Origin: CAVYXZ01 sp965223835
Lineage (GTDB): Bacteria; Chloroflexota; Anaerolineae; Aggregatilineales; Phototrophicaceae
Reading direction: 5' to 3'
Assembly: GCA_965223835.1 (NCBI GenBank)
Contig: CBDCXQ010000001.1
Span: forward strand, 6,014,001 to 6,078,000
DNA length: 64,000 bases
Below are positions 1 to 9,230 of the stretch, in pieces. The notes under the pieces are model-generated. The model was not told the DNA's origin and made no database searches. It saw only the letters and a program-made list of their open reading frames with translations. Position 1 is the first letter of the stretch, and each line of letters starts with the position of its first letter. Both the position numbers and the translations under genes were made by a program.

Positions 1-272
1 ATGCAGCGGCTGGACCGTTTGAAATCTGGGAACTCGTGGGTTGGGATCTGATCTTAGCCATCAGTGAATATCTGGTGTCTGATCTTAACGCTTCACAGGA
101 ACCATCACAGTTACTAAAAGACCTGGTGGAACAGGGTAAACTGGGGACGAAAACCGGCACGGGATTCTATGAATGGACGCCGGAAACTGCCGAAGCCTTG
201 AAGCAATGGATTGGGCAAATGCTGGTTGAGATTGATCGCTTATCGCAAGTACATCAGTCAGACTCTGATTAG
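1..272 (+). CDS. 3-hydroxyacyl-CoA dehydrogenase, C-terminal end (5' truncated by window)
   Basis: The reading frame is open from base 3 and ends with TAG at 270-272, so only about the last 90 residues are present. The visible text includes GPFEIWELVGWD, followed by PSQLLKDLVEQGKLGTKTG and GFYEW. These are the C-terminal helical-domain signatures of NAD-dependent 3-hydroxyacyl-CoA (3-hydroxybutyryl-CoA) dehydrogenases, which oxidise L-3-hydroxyacyl-CoA in beta-oxidation or butyrate-type metabolism. The Rossmann domain and catalytic His/Glu lie left of the window. The short acidic tail after GFYEW is unremarkable. Family assignment is confident; the exact chain-length substrate cannot be judged. 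Confidence 0.85.
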   Translation, partial: AAAGPFEIWELVGWDLILAISEYLVSDLNASQEPSQLLKDLVEQGKLGTKTGTGFYEWTPETAEALKQWIGQMLVEIDRLSQVHQSDSD

Positions 273-378
273 CATAACATACCCTACGAATGACCTATTT
301 TGCGCCGAAAAATCTGGCACAATCGCCGATTGTCGCCTATGATGAGCCTGAACGTATCATAACCTGCGGGTGAAAATC

Positions 379-1167
379 ATGCGTAAAATGATGCTTTTGC
401 TTACCGTATCACTGGTGGTCGGCCTGAATCTGGTGCAGGCGCAAGCCGATTTACTCTATGTCGCCAGCCCGGATACCGCCAGCATCCTGGTCCTTGACCC
501 AGTTGATGCCAGCGTGGTTGAAGTCATTGAATTAGAAGTTACTCCGCTCGCTGTGCTGGCCGAATTTGAACACCTGTTTGTTGCGGTTGACAGTAGCTTG
601 CTGGTGCTAACCGCATCTGACTTCGAGCTTGTAGACGAGTTCGAACTGGATGCTGAACCAAATGAACTCTGGGCGGACGATGGGCACATCTATCTGGCGC
701 TTGCCAACGATGAGATCGTGGTCATTGACGCTGAAACACTGGAAATTATTGACGAGGTGGCACCCGGTGCAGCAATGCAAGAGTTGGAACCGCTCTATCT
801 TCCCGCGTCGCCCTTATGTCCCCTCACACCGGCTGCCCCCCGCGCTGTGTTCCAAACCAATTTGTCGCCCGGCCTGCTGGATGTGCAGTGTCGCGTGCTG
901 GCAGTGAATGGTGAGTTCATCCAGAATCCCGGCGAGATCGGTATTCAGACCATCATTGACCTGGGCGTGATTCATGCGGTTGAGATCTTCAGCCCATCGG
1001 GGGCAGCAATGGCGGGCATTGACGTCTGTCTGTTGGGTGATGGTCAGGTGATTTTCCTGGATGCTGACGGCCAACCCCGTGAGCCACAGGTCATGCGGGC
1101 GACCGAGCACGATCATTATCGCTGTATTCAACTGCCGGGGGCCGGTACGCTGGTGCTGGTGGAATAG
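379..1167 (+). CDS. Secreted YVTN/beta-propeller-like protein
   Basis: 262 aa. The N-terminus (MRKMMLLLTVSLVVGLNLVQAQA) is a clear signal peptide. Residues about 25-135 contain short repeating strands (LLYVASPDTASILVLDP, DGHIYLALANDEIVVIDAETLEI) of the kind seen in YVTN/NHL-type propeller blades, but only 2-3 blades can be made out. The C-terminal half has a Cys pair and no family I recognise. ATG at 379 is chosen over an in-frame GTG at 370 because GGGTGA lies just upstream of it. The next gene starts 15 bp after the stop, so the two may be co-transcribed. The function is unknown; the protein is probably extracytoplasmic. Confidence 0.7.
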   Translation: MRKMMLLLTVSLVVGLNLVQAQADLLYVASPDTASILVLDPVDASVVEVIELEVTPLAVLAEFEHLFVAVDSSLLVLTASDFELVDEFELDAEPNELWADDGHIYLALANDEIVVIDAETLEIIDEVAPGAAMQELEPLYLPASPLCPLTPAAPRAVFQTNLSPGLLDVQCRVLAVNGEFIQNPGEIGIQTIIDLGVIHAVEIFSPSGAAMAGIDVCLLGDGQVIFLDADGQPREPQVMRATEHDHYRCIQLPGAGTLVLVE

Positions 1168-1182
1168 TAAGGCCACCAACCA

Positions 1183-2352
1183 ATGGCAAACCAAACCGAC
1201 ACCTCCCAAAGCGGCTACAATTTAGCGGCAATCGATCAAGCGACCTTAACTGAGATCGTGCGGCAGGTATTAAGTAGCCGCACCGCTACAGTTGCTAAGT
1301 GGCGCTATGATCGCGTCTATGGCGGTGCCGGTGAAGTGGCCGGTGTCTTATCGGGGGTTTATCGTTTTCGCGGCACTGCCCATGATGGCGACGTTGAACA
1401 AGACTGGTCGGTCATTCTAAAGGTTGTGGGCACAACCACCGGCCAGGACAATCCGGCTGACCCGAGATACTGGAAGCGTGAGGTTTTGGCCTACCAATCG
1501 GGCAAATTAGCTGATCTACCCGACGGTCTGGTTGCGCCCCAATTCTTTGGGACTTATAGCTTCTCAGAAAACACCGTTGGTTTGTGGCTGGAAGATATTG
1601 TCGATGGGGTTGGGGACTGGTCGCTGAAAAATTATGGCACTGTTGCCCGTCACCTGGGCCAATTCAATGGGGCTTTTCTGGTTGCGTCCGAATTACCCAC
1701 GTGGTCGTGGCTCAGTCAGGATTGGTTACGTGCTAAAGTGAACACGTCGGAAGCAACGATGGATCGCATCCGGCAAGCATTGGGTCAACCCGTAATTGAC
1801 CGCTGGTTCCGTGACAACGATGTTGAGCGAATGTTGCGCTTCTGGGGTGAGCGGGCTATTTTTCACGATGCGCTGGATCGACTGCCACAGACATTGCTCC
1901 ACCGTGATGCCTTTCGCCGTAACCTTTTTATTCGACAGAATAGTGCTGGCACTAACGAAACGGTGGCGGTGGATTGGACCTATGTGGGAATGGGGGCCGT
2001 TGGCGAAGAACTGACGTCAATGATTTTTGCCACCCTCGCCTTCTCCGAAATTACGACTGCCGAGGCGCGTGATCTGGACAGCATCGTTTTCGCTGCCTAT
2101 CTGGAAGGGTTAGCGGATTCAGGCTGGGAAGGCGACCCAAGTTTGGTGCGGCTGGGGTATGCTGCCGGGTCAGCTTTGTGTTTTGGTCTGGGCTATCTCT
2201 GGTTCGACCCACCACAGACGGCGATCCCCTGGCTGGAACAAGCCTTCGGACGACCCTTTCCTGAACTCATTGAGCTATCGACTGAAATCAAACACTTCAC
2301 GCTTGATCTGGCGGACGAAGCCCGGACGCTAATTGCGGACCTGGAACTATAA
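1183..2352 (+). CDS. Aminoglycoside phosphotransferase-fold (APH/choline kinase-like) protein
   Basis: 389 aa with a protein-kinase-like fold. K80 and E100 are plausible ATP-lobe residues. The catalytic loop LLHRDAFRRNLF carries the H240-x-D242-x4-N247 pattern, and VAVDW supplies the metal-binding D264. The family transfers phosphate from ATP to hydroxyls of small molecules such as aminoglycosides, choline, homoserine and sugars, so the name does not imply drug resistance. A clear paralogue lies at 27391-28530 and shares the YWKRE, GRFNAA/GQFNGA and W(E/G)ER blocks. The gene follows the secreted propeller gene by 15 bp. The substrate is unknown. Confidence 0.85.
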   Translation: MANQTDTSQSGYNLAAIDQATLTEIVRQVLSSRTATVAKWRYDRVYGGAGEVAGVLSGVYRFRGTAHDGDVEQDWSVILKVVGTTTGQDNPADPRYWKREVLAYQSGKLADLPDGLVAPQFFGTYSFSENTVGLWLEDIVDGVGDWSLKNYGTVARHLGQFNGAFLVASELPTWSWLSQDWLRAKVNTSEATMDRIRQALGQPVIDRWFRDNDVERMLRFWGERAIFHDALDRLPQTLLHRDAFRRNLFIRQNSAGTNETVAVDWTYVGMGAVGEELTSMIFATLAFSEITTAEARDLDSIVFAAYLEGLADSGWEGDPSLVRLGYAAGSALCFGLGYLWFDPPQTAIPWLEQAFGRPFPELIELSTEIKHFTLDLADEARTLIADLEL

Positions 2353-2529
2353 AAAGGAACAGGTGTACACCCGTGCAATTCAGTTTCATGCTATCGTGAG
2401 TTCATGGTGAGTTTTGCTGGTTATTGGCCCAATTTTACTGCAAACCAATGATCGTCTTCACGCTCAGATGCAGCATATAGCAGCAAACACCCCCTTTGCG
2501 ACCGCAGCAAAATCACGGCTAACCAGCCC

Positions 2530-3825
2530 TCAACTGGCAAGAACGTTGTAAAGTTGCTCGGCGGCCAGTTGTTGCGCCAGCACGCCGGGATGCGCATCAA
2601 AACGGTTGACGATCAACTGGCGACCATCATAATCGCGTAGAATATCGGTCATATCCACGACTTCAATGTCGCGTTCTAAGAAGAAATCACGGATGCGCGT
2701 CGTCGCTGGAATTGATTCGTCAATCGCGAGGAGTTGCGGCCATACCAGCACAATCAGGTGCATGTCTTGCTGGCGGGTATATTCCACCATTTCATTGAGC
2801 CACCACGCCTGCTGTGCCCACAGGTCGTCGTCCATATGGGCATCCAGTAACCGGTTGGTGAAATTGGTCGCCCGCAGGGGTGAGGTGTACTGCATCACAT
2901 TGTAGTAGATGAAATTTGGTGTGAAGAAATTGAGCACGAACCAGCTTAGCGCCGGATTTTCCGGGAAGTCGAACGCGGCATTGGGATCTTGCGACGGGTC
3001 GGTCAGCAGGTGGTCAATGTCGTTCAGATAATATGACAGCACGACGACATCGGGTTGTAATGGATATTCCTGGAGATAATGCAATTCAATATCACTATCC
3101 CAACCAGATTGTGCCACCACGTTCACATCATAACCAGTGCCCAATTGCTGTTCGAGAAGCTGGGCGAACGTGGCATCCAGGTTATTGATGCCGTGTCCCA
3201 TCGCAAATGAATCACCGAGAATCGCAATCCGCTGGTCAACCCCTTCGATTATTGGCTCATAATCCCGATAGCCAACGGAATTGTAATGGCCCCAATAGAA
3301 GTTCTTATACCAGTGATAATTCATCGCCGTGAAGCCATAGCCATCGGTTGTAATATAGAAAACGCGCAGGCCAAACTCCGCAGCCATAAACACCAGCAGC
3401 AGTGTTGTGATGGTGATGAGCAGGCCCGCGACCCGACTCTGGCTCAATTTCGCGCCCATTGCATGCAGTTGGTCCGCACTGAAATCATAGGCGGTCAGAT
3501 ACAGGAAGCCCCACAGCCCCGCCAGCAGCAGGATGTATTCAACGGGTTCTAACAGACGACCATTGGTGGGCTGATATGGAACAAGCCAGGCCACCAGTAC
3601 CCAGATCACATAGACCAGTAATGCCAGCCAGTACAATGCGGGCCGTTCACGCAGCCAACGCACGGGCACACTGATAATCAGTCGCAAACGAGCAACGCGG
3701 CTACCCAGCGTCACCAGCCACATCACGACCAGCACGGGTACAATCCAGCGTTGATCCGGCCTGTTGACCAACCAGAGCGCGGAACTGATGATGACCGGCA
3801 GCAGCCAGATGAGCAGGCGGATCAT
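2530..3825 (-). CDS. Membrane-anchored SGNH/GDSL hydrolase
   Basis: 431 aa. The first about 160 residues form four to five hydrophobic segments (4-20, 28-40, 63-83, 96-113, 132-150). A soluble domain follows with NSVGYRD (182-188), the block-I motif ILGDSFAMGHG (S206 nucleophile), a YYLNDI stretch at the usual block-III position, and a C-terminal RFDAHPG supplying the Asp/His of block V. This is the layout of membrane-tethered SGNH esterases that act on surface polysaccharides, like O-acetyl esterases. The start codon overlaps the stop of the preceding lipoprotein gene as ATGA (3822-3825), indicating translational coupling. The substrate cannot be inferred. Confidence 0.85.
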   Translation of the reverse strand: MIRLLIWLLPVIISSALWLVNRPDQRWIVPVLVVMWLVTLGSRVARLRLIISVPVRWLRERPALYWLALLVYVIWVLVAWLVPYQPTNGRLLEPVEYILLLAGLWGFLYLTAYDFSADQLHAMGAKLSQSRVAGLLITITTLLLVFMAAEFGLRVFYITTDGYGFTAMNYHWYKNFYWGHYNSVGYRDYEPIIEGVDQRIAILGDSFAMGHGINNLDATFAQLLEQQLGTGYDVNVVAQSGWDSDIELHYLQEYPLQPDVVVLSYYLNDIDHLLTDPSQDPNAAFDFPENPALSWFVLNFFTPNFIYYNVMQYTSPLRATNFTNRLLDAHMDDDLWAQQAWWLNEMVEYTRQQDMHLIVLVWPQLLAIDESIPATTRIRDFFLERDIEVVDMTDILRDYDGRQLIVNRFDAHPGVLAQQLAAEQLYNVLAS

Positions 3826-4616
3826 TCAACCCCTCGTGCACAGCGGAACCCGATAAACCAATCGCGTTCGTCAGGTGCTTTGCGGAAGCGGGTTGCTGTC
3901 CCAATACCGTAGTCAATATAGCTACCAACCCCGCCCCGATACACCCGCAGCGACTCGCTATCAGACAGGTCTTCACGACCATCGCTGGCATCATATGGAT
4001 AGGCATCGTAGATACTGCTCATCCATTCCCAGACATTGCCCGCCATGTCATAGGCTCCCACCCAGCTTACGCCGTCGGGACGGCTGCCCACTACAGCGGT
4101 TTCGCTGTTTGAGTTGCGGTCAAACACGGCGTTGGCTTCGATCAATTCATTACCCCAGGGGTAAATCAGATTATCGGGACCGCTGGCGGCATATTCCCAT
4201 TCCGCTTCAGTCGGCAGGCGGGCGTCACGGGCGGCACAAAAATCGCGTGCCTCAAACCAGGTCAGATTTTCGCGCGGTCGCTCATCCCCGGCGAAATTAC
4301 CGGTTGAGCCATATTGTGCATTGGTCACTTCAGTGCGGTCAATCCAAAATGCATCCAGGCAGATCTCTGTCACAGGCCGTTCATCGCGCCGACCGGCAGC
4401 ATGGCCCATTTCAAAGCAACCCGCTGGCACTTGCACCATTTCTACGTCGTTAAACGTCTCAATCACCGGTGTCCAGGCCGCATTACTGGCAATAGGCGTT
4501 GATGTCGGTGGCGCAGTGGTCGGTGTCGGTTCGGCGGGCGTACAGGCCGTGATGGATAATAGCGCAATCGCTAGAGTGGTCAGGAGGTGAGGTTGTTTTC
4601 GAAAAATGGCATCCAC
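3822..4616 (-). CDS. Formylglycine-generating-enzyme-like (FGE-sulfatase domain) lipoprotein
   Basis: 264 aa. The N-terminus has a lipobox ending ITAC with lipidation Cys25, then a Thr/Pro-rich spacer. The remainder is a C-type-lectin-like FGE/SUMF1 domain: MVQVPAGCFEMG, DAFWIDRTEVTNAQYG, LPTEAEWEYAA, DMAGNVWEW, and a terminal GFRCAR. True FGEs convert a sulfatase Cys to formylglycine, but most bacterial members of this superfamily have other or unknown roles, and no sulfatase gene is nearby. The two copper-binding Cys of FGEs are not obvious here. It is translationally coupled to the downstream SGNH hydrolase, suggesting a joint role at the cell surface. Confidence 0.85.
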   Translation of the reverse strand: MDAIFRKQPHLLTTLAIALLSITACTPAEPTPTTAPPTSTPIASNAAWTPVIETFNDVEMVQVPAGCFEMGHAAGRRDERPVTEICLDAFWIDRTEVTNAQYGSTGNFAGDERPRENLTWFEARDFCAARDARLPTEAEWEYAASGPDNLIYPWGNELIEANAVFDRNSNSETAVVGSRPDGVSWVGAYDMAGNVWEWMSSIYDAYPYDASDGREDLSDSESLRVYRGGVGSYIDYGIGTATRFRKAPDERDWFIGFRCARGVE

Positions 4617-4743
4617 AACGACTAACCTTTAATGGTTCGCATCACGCGCAAGCATAGCACTGCCCATCGTCGCTGTCATGTGTGAATTATTCCACGAACC
4701 TGCTATGATGTGGATTGATTGAACGTAATGAAGGCCTGAGTTG

Positions 4744-6003
4744 ATGAACGAAAATGGAACCACTGGATTGGTGATTGGCGTGGCGATCGCGGCGGCGCTG
4801 CTGCTCGTGCTGCTCATCACGGGCAGTGTTGTAGCATTGATTCTGCTGTTACCAACCCCTTTGCCAACCGATACGACCGAAGCATCAATCAGCAGTGTCG
4901 AACCAACCCCTATCGTGATTATACGGACTGCGCCACCGGACCCCACACGCTATGTCTGGCGTGAAGTCGTCACCGGGTTGGATAATCCGCTGCTGGTGAC
5001 CCATGCCGGTGATGAGCGGCTGTTTGCAGTCGAACAGGGCGGCTATGTGCTACTTATTGAAGATGGCGACATCAACCCTCGGCCTTTCCTCGATGTATCC
5101 CTGCTGCTCAGCGATGAGGTGCTGCAAGGCGGCTACAGTGAACGCGGCTTGTTGGGGCTGGCCTTTCACCCGGATTACGCTGTGAATGGCCGCGTTTTCG
5201 TCAGCTACACGAACCGGCAGGGACACAGCGTTCTCGCCCGCTATAGCGCCGATGCGCGCGTTGATGAGTCCAGTCGGGTGGAATTGCTGGTGGTTGAACA
5301 ACCTTTCGCCGATCACAACGGCGGGCATATCGCCTTTGGGCCAGATGGTTATTTGTACATGGGCATTGGTGATGGCGGCAATCCTGAGATTCCCAACATC
5401 AACGGGCAAGATCCCCTGGCATTGCTCGGCAAAATCTTGCGGCTGGATGTTGATGGCGATACCTATACGATCCCGGAGACGAATCCGTTTGCGAATGACG
5501 CTACTTTTGCGCCGGAGATCTGGGCATTGGGGGTGCGCAATCCCTGGCGCTTCACTTTTGATCGGTTCACTGGCGACCTGTATATCGCTGATGTCGGGCA
5601 ATGGGCCTGGGAAGAATTGAACTTTCAACCAGCGGCCAGTCCCGGCGGTGAGAATTACGGCTGGAGCGCCTTCGAAGGAACTCATCCCTACCTGGAAGAT
5701 GCGACTTTGTTGAGCGCGATGACTGACCCGATCTACGAATATTCGCACGCGGCAGGCTGTTCCATCACCGGCGGCTATATGTACCGCGGGGCCGTCCTGC
5801 CGGACTTACAGGGAACGTATATTTTTGGCGATTATTGCACTGGCATCATCCGCACAGCCTATCAAGATCCTGCCGGAGACTGGCAGATCACATTATTCGA
5901 AGATACTGATTTCATCATCAGTTCATTCGGTGAAGATGCGCAAGGGGAATTGTATCTGGTCGATTACAAGGGTGCGATTTACCGGCTGGAAGCGGCGGAA
6001 TGA
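4744..6003 (+). CDS. Glucose/sorbosone dehydrogenase-like (PQQ-type six-bladed propeller) membrane-anchored protein
   Basis: 419 aa. Residues 8-37 form one transmembrane anchor, followed by a Thr/Pro linker. The propeller covers about 72-415 and has the GSDH family signatures: VTGLDNPLLV, RGLLGLAFHPDY, the His-containing DHNGGHIAFGPDGYLYMGIGDGG region (H191), WALGVRNPWRFTFD, ADVGQWAWEE and GGYMYRG. Known relatives are soluble quinoprotein sugar dehydrogenases using PQQ and calcium; many environmental members have no proven substrate. ATG at 4744 is preferred over the TTG directly before it. The divergent gene at 4616 leaves 127 bp for two promoters. Oxidation of extracellular sugars is an inference. 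Confidence 0.85.
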   Translation: MNENGTTGLVIGVAIAAALLLVLLITGSVVALILLLPTPLPTDTTEASISSVEPTPIVIIRTAPPDPTRYVWREVVTGLDNPLLVTHAGDERLFAVEQGGYVLLIEDGDINPRPFLDVSLLLSDEVLQGGYSERGLLGLAFHPDYAVNGRVFVSYTNRQGHSVLARYSADARVDESSRVELLVVEQPFADHNGGHIAFGPDGYLYMGIGDGGNPEIPNINGQDPLALLGKILRLDVDGDTYTIPETNPFANDATFAPEIWALGVRNPWRFTFDRFTGDLYIADVGQWAWEELNFQPAASPGGENYGWSAFEGTHPYLEDATLLSAMTDPIYEYSHAAGCSITGGYMYRGAVLPDLQGTYIFGDYCTGIIRTAYQDPAGDWQITLFEDTDFIISSFGEDAQGELYLVDYKGAIYRLEAAE

Positions 6004-6100
6004 ATGGGGGAAAGCAAGAGGCGAGCCACTGAGTGACCCGCCTCACAGCAAAGGAGAGAGAAGAAGATAAGACCGCCCGGAGGCGATCAGTCCTCACAAA

Positions 6101-8191
6101 CTAGGCTTCCCCAGCGTTGTAGTTCTGGGTGATTTCAGCTTCCGACAGCGCTTTGCTATAAATGGCAATAGTATAGATCTCGCCGCGCCAGTCCCGGTCA
6201 TCAAGGTTGTCGCCAAACTCGTTACCGATAATCATCTGGAAGCTGTCGCTCCAGTTATCGAGATTGCCACCAACATTGTTCACGCTCTTGATCTGAGAAC
6301 CGTTCAGATAGATTCGGCCTTTGCCATCGCTGGGGTTGTAGATGAAGACCACATGCTGCAATACAGTCTGCGCTTGATTATTTGCGGAGCGAACATTGGG
6401 GCTGGTCCCATTGTTATTATTGTCTGAAGTCCGAATACGGGCTTCATAGCGCGAACCATCCTGCATCAGCGAAGCATTGCGATTGTTGCCATCCTGCGAA
6501 ATTGAGACTATACGTGCCGGACCATCTTGCGATGTGTTCGCAGGCTTGACCCAGGCTTCAATCGTGATGGCATCCGAACTCTTCACGCTGTTAATCAGAC
6601 TGGTCGGCGCACTGCCTGATGTGATTCGCACCGAATTGGTGATATTGATGCCGCCTGTTACTGGCGATACGCGCCCGGTATTGTCGATGGTCATGGTCAG
6701 GCCACCCACCGTACTGGTGATGGTGCTATCGCCACTGTTATAGTTATCGAAGTCGAACAGCACTTGCAGTGCATCCGTCACCCGGGCCACACCCATTGCC
6801 CCATTCAGCACCACGCTGAAGGGTGAGACCGATACCGCATCGCTGAGGACACTGAAGTCTGCCGTAAAGGTGCCGACACTGCTGGGGGTGAAGGTCACAT
6901 TCACCGTTGTGGACTGACCCACGCTCAATGTCACCGCGCTGCTGAGGCCATCGCTGAATAGCGCGGCGTTGGTGCCGGCAATGCTGATGTCAGCAATCGT
7001 GATGTCGGCTGCGCCTGCTTGCCCGGTATGGGTGATCGTGACCGGTAGCGTCGAATTACCGCTGGTCAGCGTGCCGAAATCGAGCGTTGATGGTGAGAGG
7101 CTCAGCGTCGCATCGGGTAGCGTCACACCGGTACCAGACAGAGCGACCTCAAGCGGTGATGTGTTGCTGCCGTCATGCGCGATTTCCAGAGTTGCTGACT
7201 TCGAACCAGTGCTGGTCGGACTAAATTCGACACTGACGGTCGCTGTTTGACCGACATCAAGCGTAACTGGTGACGAGAAGGTCAGACTGAACTGGTCAGC
7301 ATTCAAGCCAGTTAGGGTTGCGCCACTAATCGTGATCGAATTGGCTCCGGCGGTACCATTATGGCTCAAGGTAACGGTTTGGGCGGTTGAGGTACTGTTC
7401 ACATTCTGATCGCCAAAATCGACGCTACTGGGTGAGGTTGCCAGGATTGCATCGGGAGTCGAATCGCCTGATCCAGTGTCGCCGCCAGTACCCGTATCAC
7501 CACCGGTGCCAGTGTCACCGCCAGTACCCGTATCACCACCCGTTCCAGTGTCGCCGCCCGTGCCAGTGTCACCACCAGTACCCGTATCACCACCCGTGCT
7601 GGTATCACCACCCGTGCCAGTGTCGCCACCCGTGCCGGTATCATCGCCCGTGCCGGTATCATCACCAGTACCACTATCGTCACCACTACCCGAGTCGTCG
7701 CTGCCGGTGTCATGTCCAGTACCAAAGCCGAACGTGTTCACGCTTGAATCTTCAGTATGCCGTGAAATGAGCCACATTTGCACCGGGTCCGTCCCATTGA
7801 TGCGGTCACACAGCGCACTATCAGCGTGGGCAACAACCCAGGTCTCGGTGTCGCTATCATAAGTCATACCCACTTCGGTGACGGTATCGTCTTCGTTTTC
7901 AATCAAGACGGACAATGCCGTTTGATCGCACGATGTACTGGCCTCAACAGCTAACACGCCGCCGGTGCAGGTAAAACTGGGGCCATGCGTGATCGTTTCA
8001 TAATCACAGCCACACTCTTCACCGCCCTCACCCAGCGCACAAACGACGGTCTGGTAAATATTGCCCACACCATCGCCCAGCGCCGACGCACTGCCAAACG
8101 TCACCAGGGAGACGAGGAACATCACAAGGACGTACTCGGCAAACCCCTGGCCGCTTTGTTTATTCTTAATCGCGTTCCCAAATGCAAACAT
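6101..8191 (-). CDS. Flp-type prepilin N-terminus fused to ASH-like domains and a LamG/concanavalin-like domain (surface adhesin-like)
   Basis: 696 aa from ATG at 8191, which has AAAGGTAA about 7 nt upstream; longer readings would overlap the upstream gene. Residues 12-50 are a type IVb (Flp) prepilin segment with the G14|QGFAEY processing motif and a hydrophobic helix. A small Cys-rich domain (51-160) follows. Next come about 13 Asp/Gly/Thr-rich hexads (about 165-245) and two choice-of-anchor-D/ASH-type beta domains (about 250-360 and 360-465; SSVDFGDQNVNSTSTA and STLDFGTLTSGNSTLP begin them). A C-terminal LamG-like lectin fold (about 475-690; AITIEAWVKP, GKGRIYLNGSQI, DWRGEIYTIAIYSKALS) ends the protein. 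It probably enters the prepilin-peptidase/Tad route and displays a carbohydrate-binding tip. No Tad genes are in the window. Confidence 0.8.
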   Translation of the reverse strand: MFAFGNAIKNKQSGQGFAEYVLVMFLVSLVTFGSASALGDGVGNIYQTVVCALGEGGEECGCDYETITHGPSFTCTGGVLAVEASTSCDQTALSVLIENEDDTVTEVGMTYDSDTETWVVAHADSALCDRINGTDPVQMWLISRHTEDSSVNTFGFGTGHDTGSDDSGSGDDSGTGDDTGTGDDTGTGGDTGTGGDTSTGGDTGTGGDTGTGGDTGTGGDTGTGGDTGTGGDTGTGGDTGSGDSTPDAILATSPSSVDFGDQNVNSTSTAQTVTLSHNGTAGANSITISGATLTGLNADQFSLTFSSPVTLDVGQTATVSVEFSPTSTGSKSATLEIAHDGSNTSPLEVALSGTGVTLPDATLSLSPSTLDFGTLTSGNSTLPVTITHTGQAGAADITIADISIAGTNAALFSDGLSSAVTLSVGQSTTVNVTFTPSSVGTFTADFSVLSDAVSVSPFSVVLNGAMGVARVTDALQVLFDFDNYNSGDSTITSTVGGLTMTIDNTGRVSPVTGGINITNSVRITSGSAPTSLINSVKSSDAITIEAWVKPANTSQDGPARIVSISQDGNNRNASLMQDGSRYEARIRTSDNNNNGTSPNVRSANNQAQTVLQHVVFIYNPSDGKGRIYLNGSQIKSVNNVGGNLDNWSDSFQMIIGNEFGDNLDDRDWRGEIYTIAIYSKALSEAEITQNYNAGEA
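7465..7700 (-). repeat. In-frame 18-bp tandem repeats encoding Gly/Asp/Thr linker
   Basis: About 13 imperfect 18-bp units, each encoding a DTGTGG-like hexad, form the linker between the Cys-rich N-terminal part and the beta domains of the Flp/LamG protein. Units differ mainly at third codon positions and by D/G, S/T swaps. The structure is a flexible acidic spacer. Tandem units like these can change copy number by slippage, so its length may vary between strains. Confidence 0.9.
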
Positions 8192-8240
8192 GATGATTAC
8201 CTTTATTGCTAACGTGCAGCGATAATGATGTTGTGGGCCG

Positions 8241-9029
8241 CTACCCACCCATAATGGTTGTGAATTGATTGCGCAGTTGGCCTTCAATAATTAAGCCAAC
8301 CAGATTCTTGTCATAGGCCAGTAGAACATTATCGATCATCAGCGTTTCCGATGTAGCGGCAAGCTGCTGGTGGGTTTCCATATCGCGGACGATGGCGGTC
8401 ATGCTCTGGTAAACAATCACATTTACCCTCTGCATTTGACCACCACGACCTGGAACCCAGAATTTCATCGTCTGTTTGCCAGCCGCTTGATCGCTGGCGA
8501 AAGTCACCGAAAAGAGTTCCAGATTACTGTTTGTCATCGCATTGAAAACTTGATTTGCACTGCTAATCTCAAGTTGAGCGACCTGGGGCGGCGCCTCCGG
8601 GATATAGGCCGGACCGGTACGCGGGAATAAAATGCGCGGTGACATCATGAAAACGACGATCACCAGCAACGTGACCAGGCCCATGACCGTGAGTTTCATG
8701 GGACGGGAGAGGCGGCGCATGAAGGGGAGGTGATCGACCTGCTCCTCAACGACCTCCGTCAATTCTTCTGCCACCTCGCCCGCAGTAATGTGCTTGTCTT
8801 CGCCCAGTTGCCCCAGCAAGGTGAGTGAATCACCATGGCGGGGGTTCATCAGGAGCGCGCGTTTCAAGTGGCGAACGGCCCGGTCCCGATCATTGTCCAG
8901 TGTGAGTTGCGCCGCCATAAACCAGGCTTCGGCAGACGGGTTATCGCGCAGGACCGTTTGCAATATATTTGCTGCCTGCTTATATTCGCCATCTGCCAGC
9001 GCATCTTGTACTTCGATGATTGTGGACAT
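8241..9029 (-). CDS. TPR-containing single-pass membrane protein
   Basis: 262 aa. Residues 3-75 hold two TPR-like helical pairs (ALADGEYKQAANILQTVLRDNPSAEAW and RDRAVRHLKRALLMNPRHGDSL). After an acidic linker there is one transmembrane helix (about 112-132, TVMGLVTLLVIVVFMM), then an extracytoplasmic domain of about 125 residues that I do not recognise. ATG at 9029 has AGGAGCGG upstream. It lies 49 bp upstream of the Flp/LamG gene on the same strand, so an assembly or scaffolding link to that protein is possible but only inferred. Confidence 0.75.
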   Translation of the reverse strand: MSTIIEVQDALADGEYKQAANILQTVLRDNPSAEAWFMAAQLTLDNDRDRAVRHLKRALLMNPRHGDSLTLLGQLGEDKHITAGEVAEELTEVVEEQVDHLPFMRRLSRPMKLTVMGLVTLLVIVVFMMSPRILFPRTGPAYIPEAPPQVAQLEISSANQVFNAMTNSNLELFSVTFASDQAAGKQTMKFWVPGRGGQMQRVNVIVYQSMTAIVRDMETHQQLAATSETLMIDNVLLAYDKNLVGLIIEGQLRNQFTTIMGG

Positions 9030-9230
9030 CCACCGCTCCTGTTTACAAACTTAAGATTTGATGTTTTCTCGCTTTTGAATTAATCCTAATACAATTATTG
9101 ACTGGTGTCAGGTTTCACAATGAACTTTTGACGAAGAATTCAGAATTGAAGTGAGACGATTGTGTAATCTGCAATTTGTAAAGAGGAATAGCCGGTTTTA
9201 CGCTTGCCAGTTGTGAAAAAAGTGAATCAA

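Noticed and set aside
1183..2352. Antibiotic resistance reading of the APH-fold kinase
   Set aside because: The fold is shared with many metabolic kinases and nothing nearby points to resistance.
3822..4616. True formylglycine-generating enzyme
   Set aside because: No sulfatase is nearby and the paired active-site Cys are not evident; only the domain family is supported.
7465..7700. Regular short repeats that could suggest a CRISPR array
   Set aside because: The units are contiguous 18-bp in-frame codon repeats with no spacers, inside a long coding region, and there are no cas genes.
6101..8287. Longer 728-aa version of the Flp/LamG protein
   Set aside because: The extra N-terminus overlaps the TPR gene and hides the prepilin motif; ATG at 8191 has a good ribosome site.
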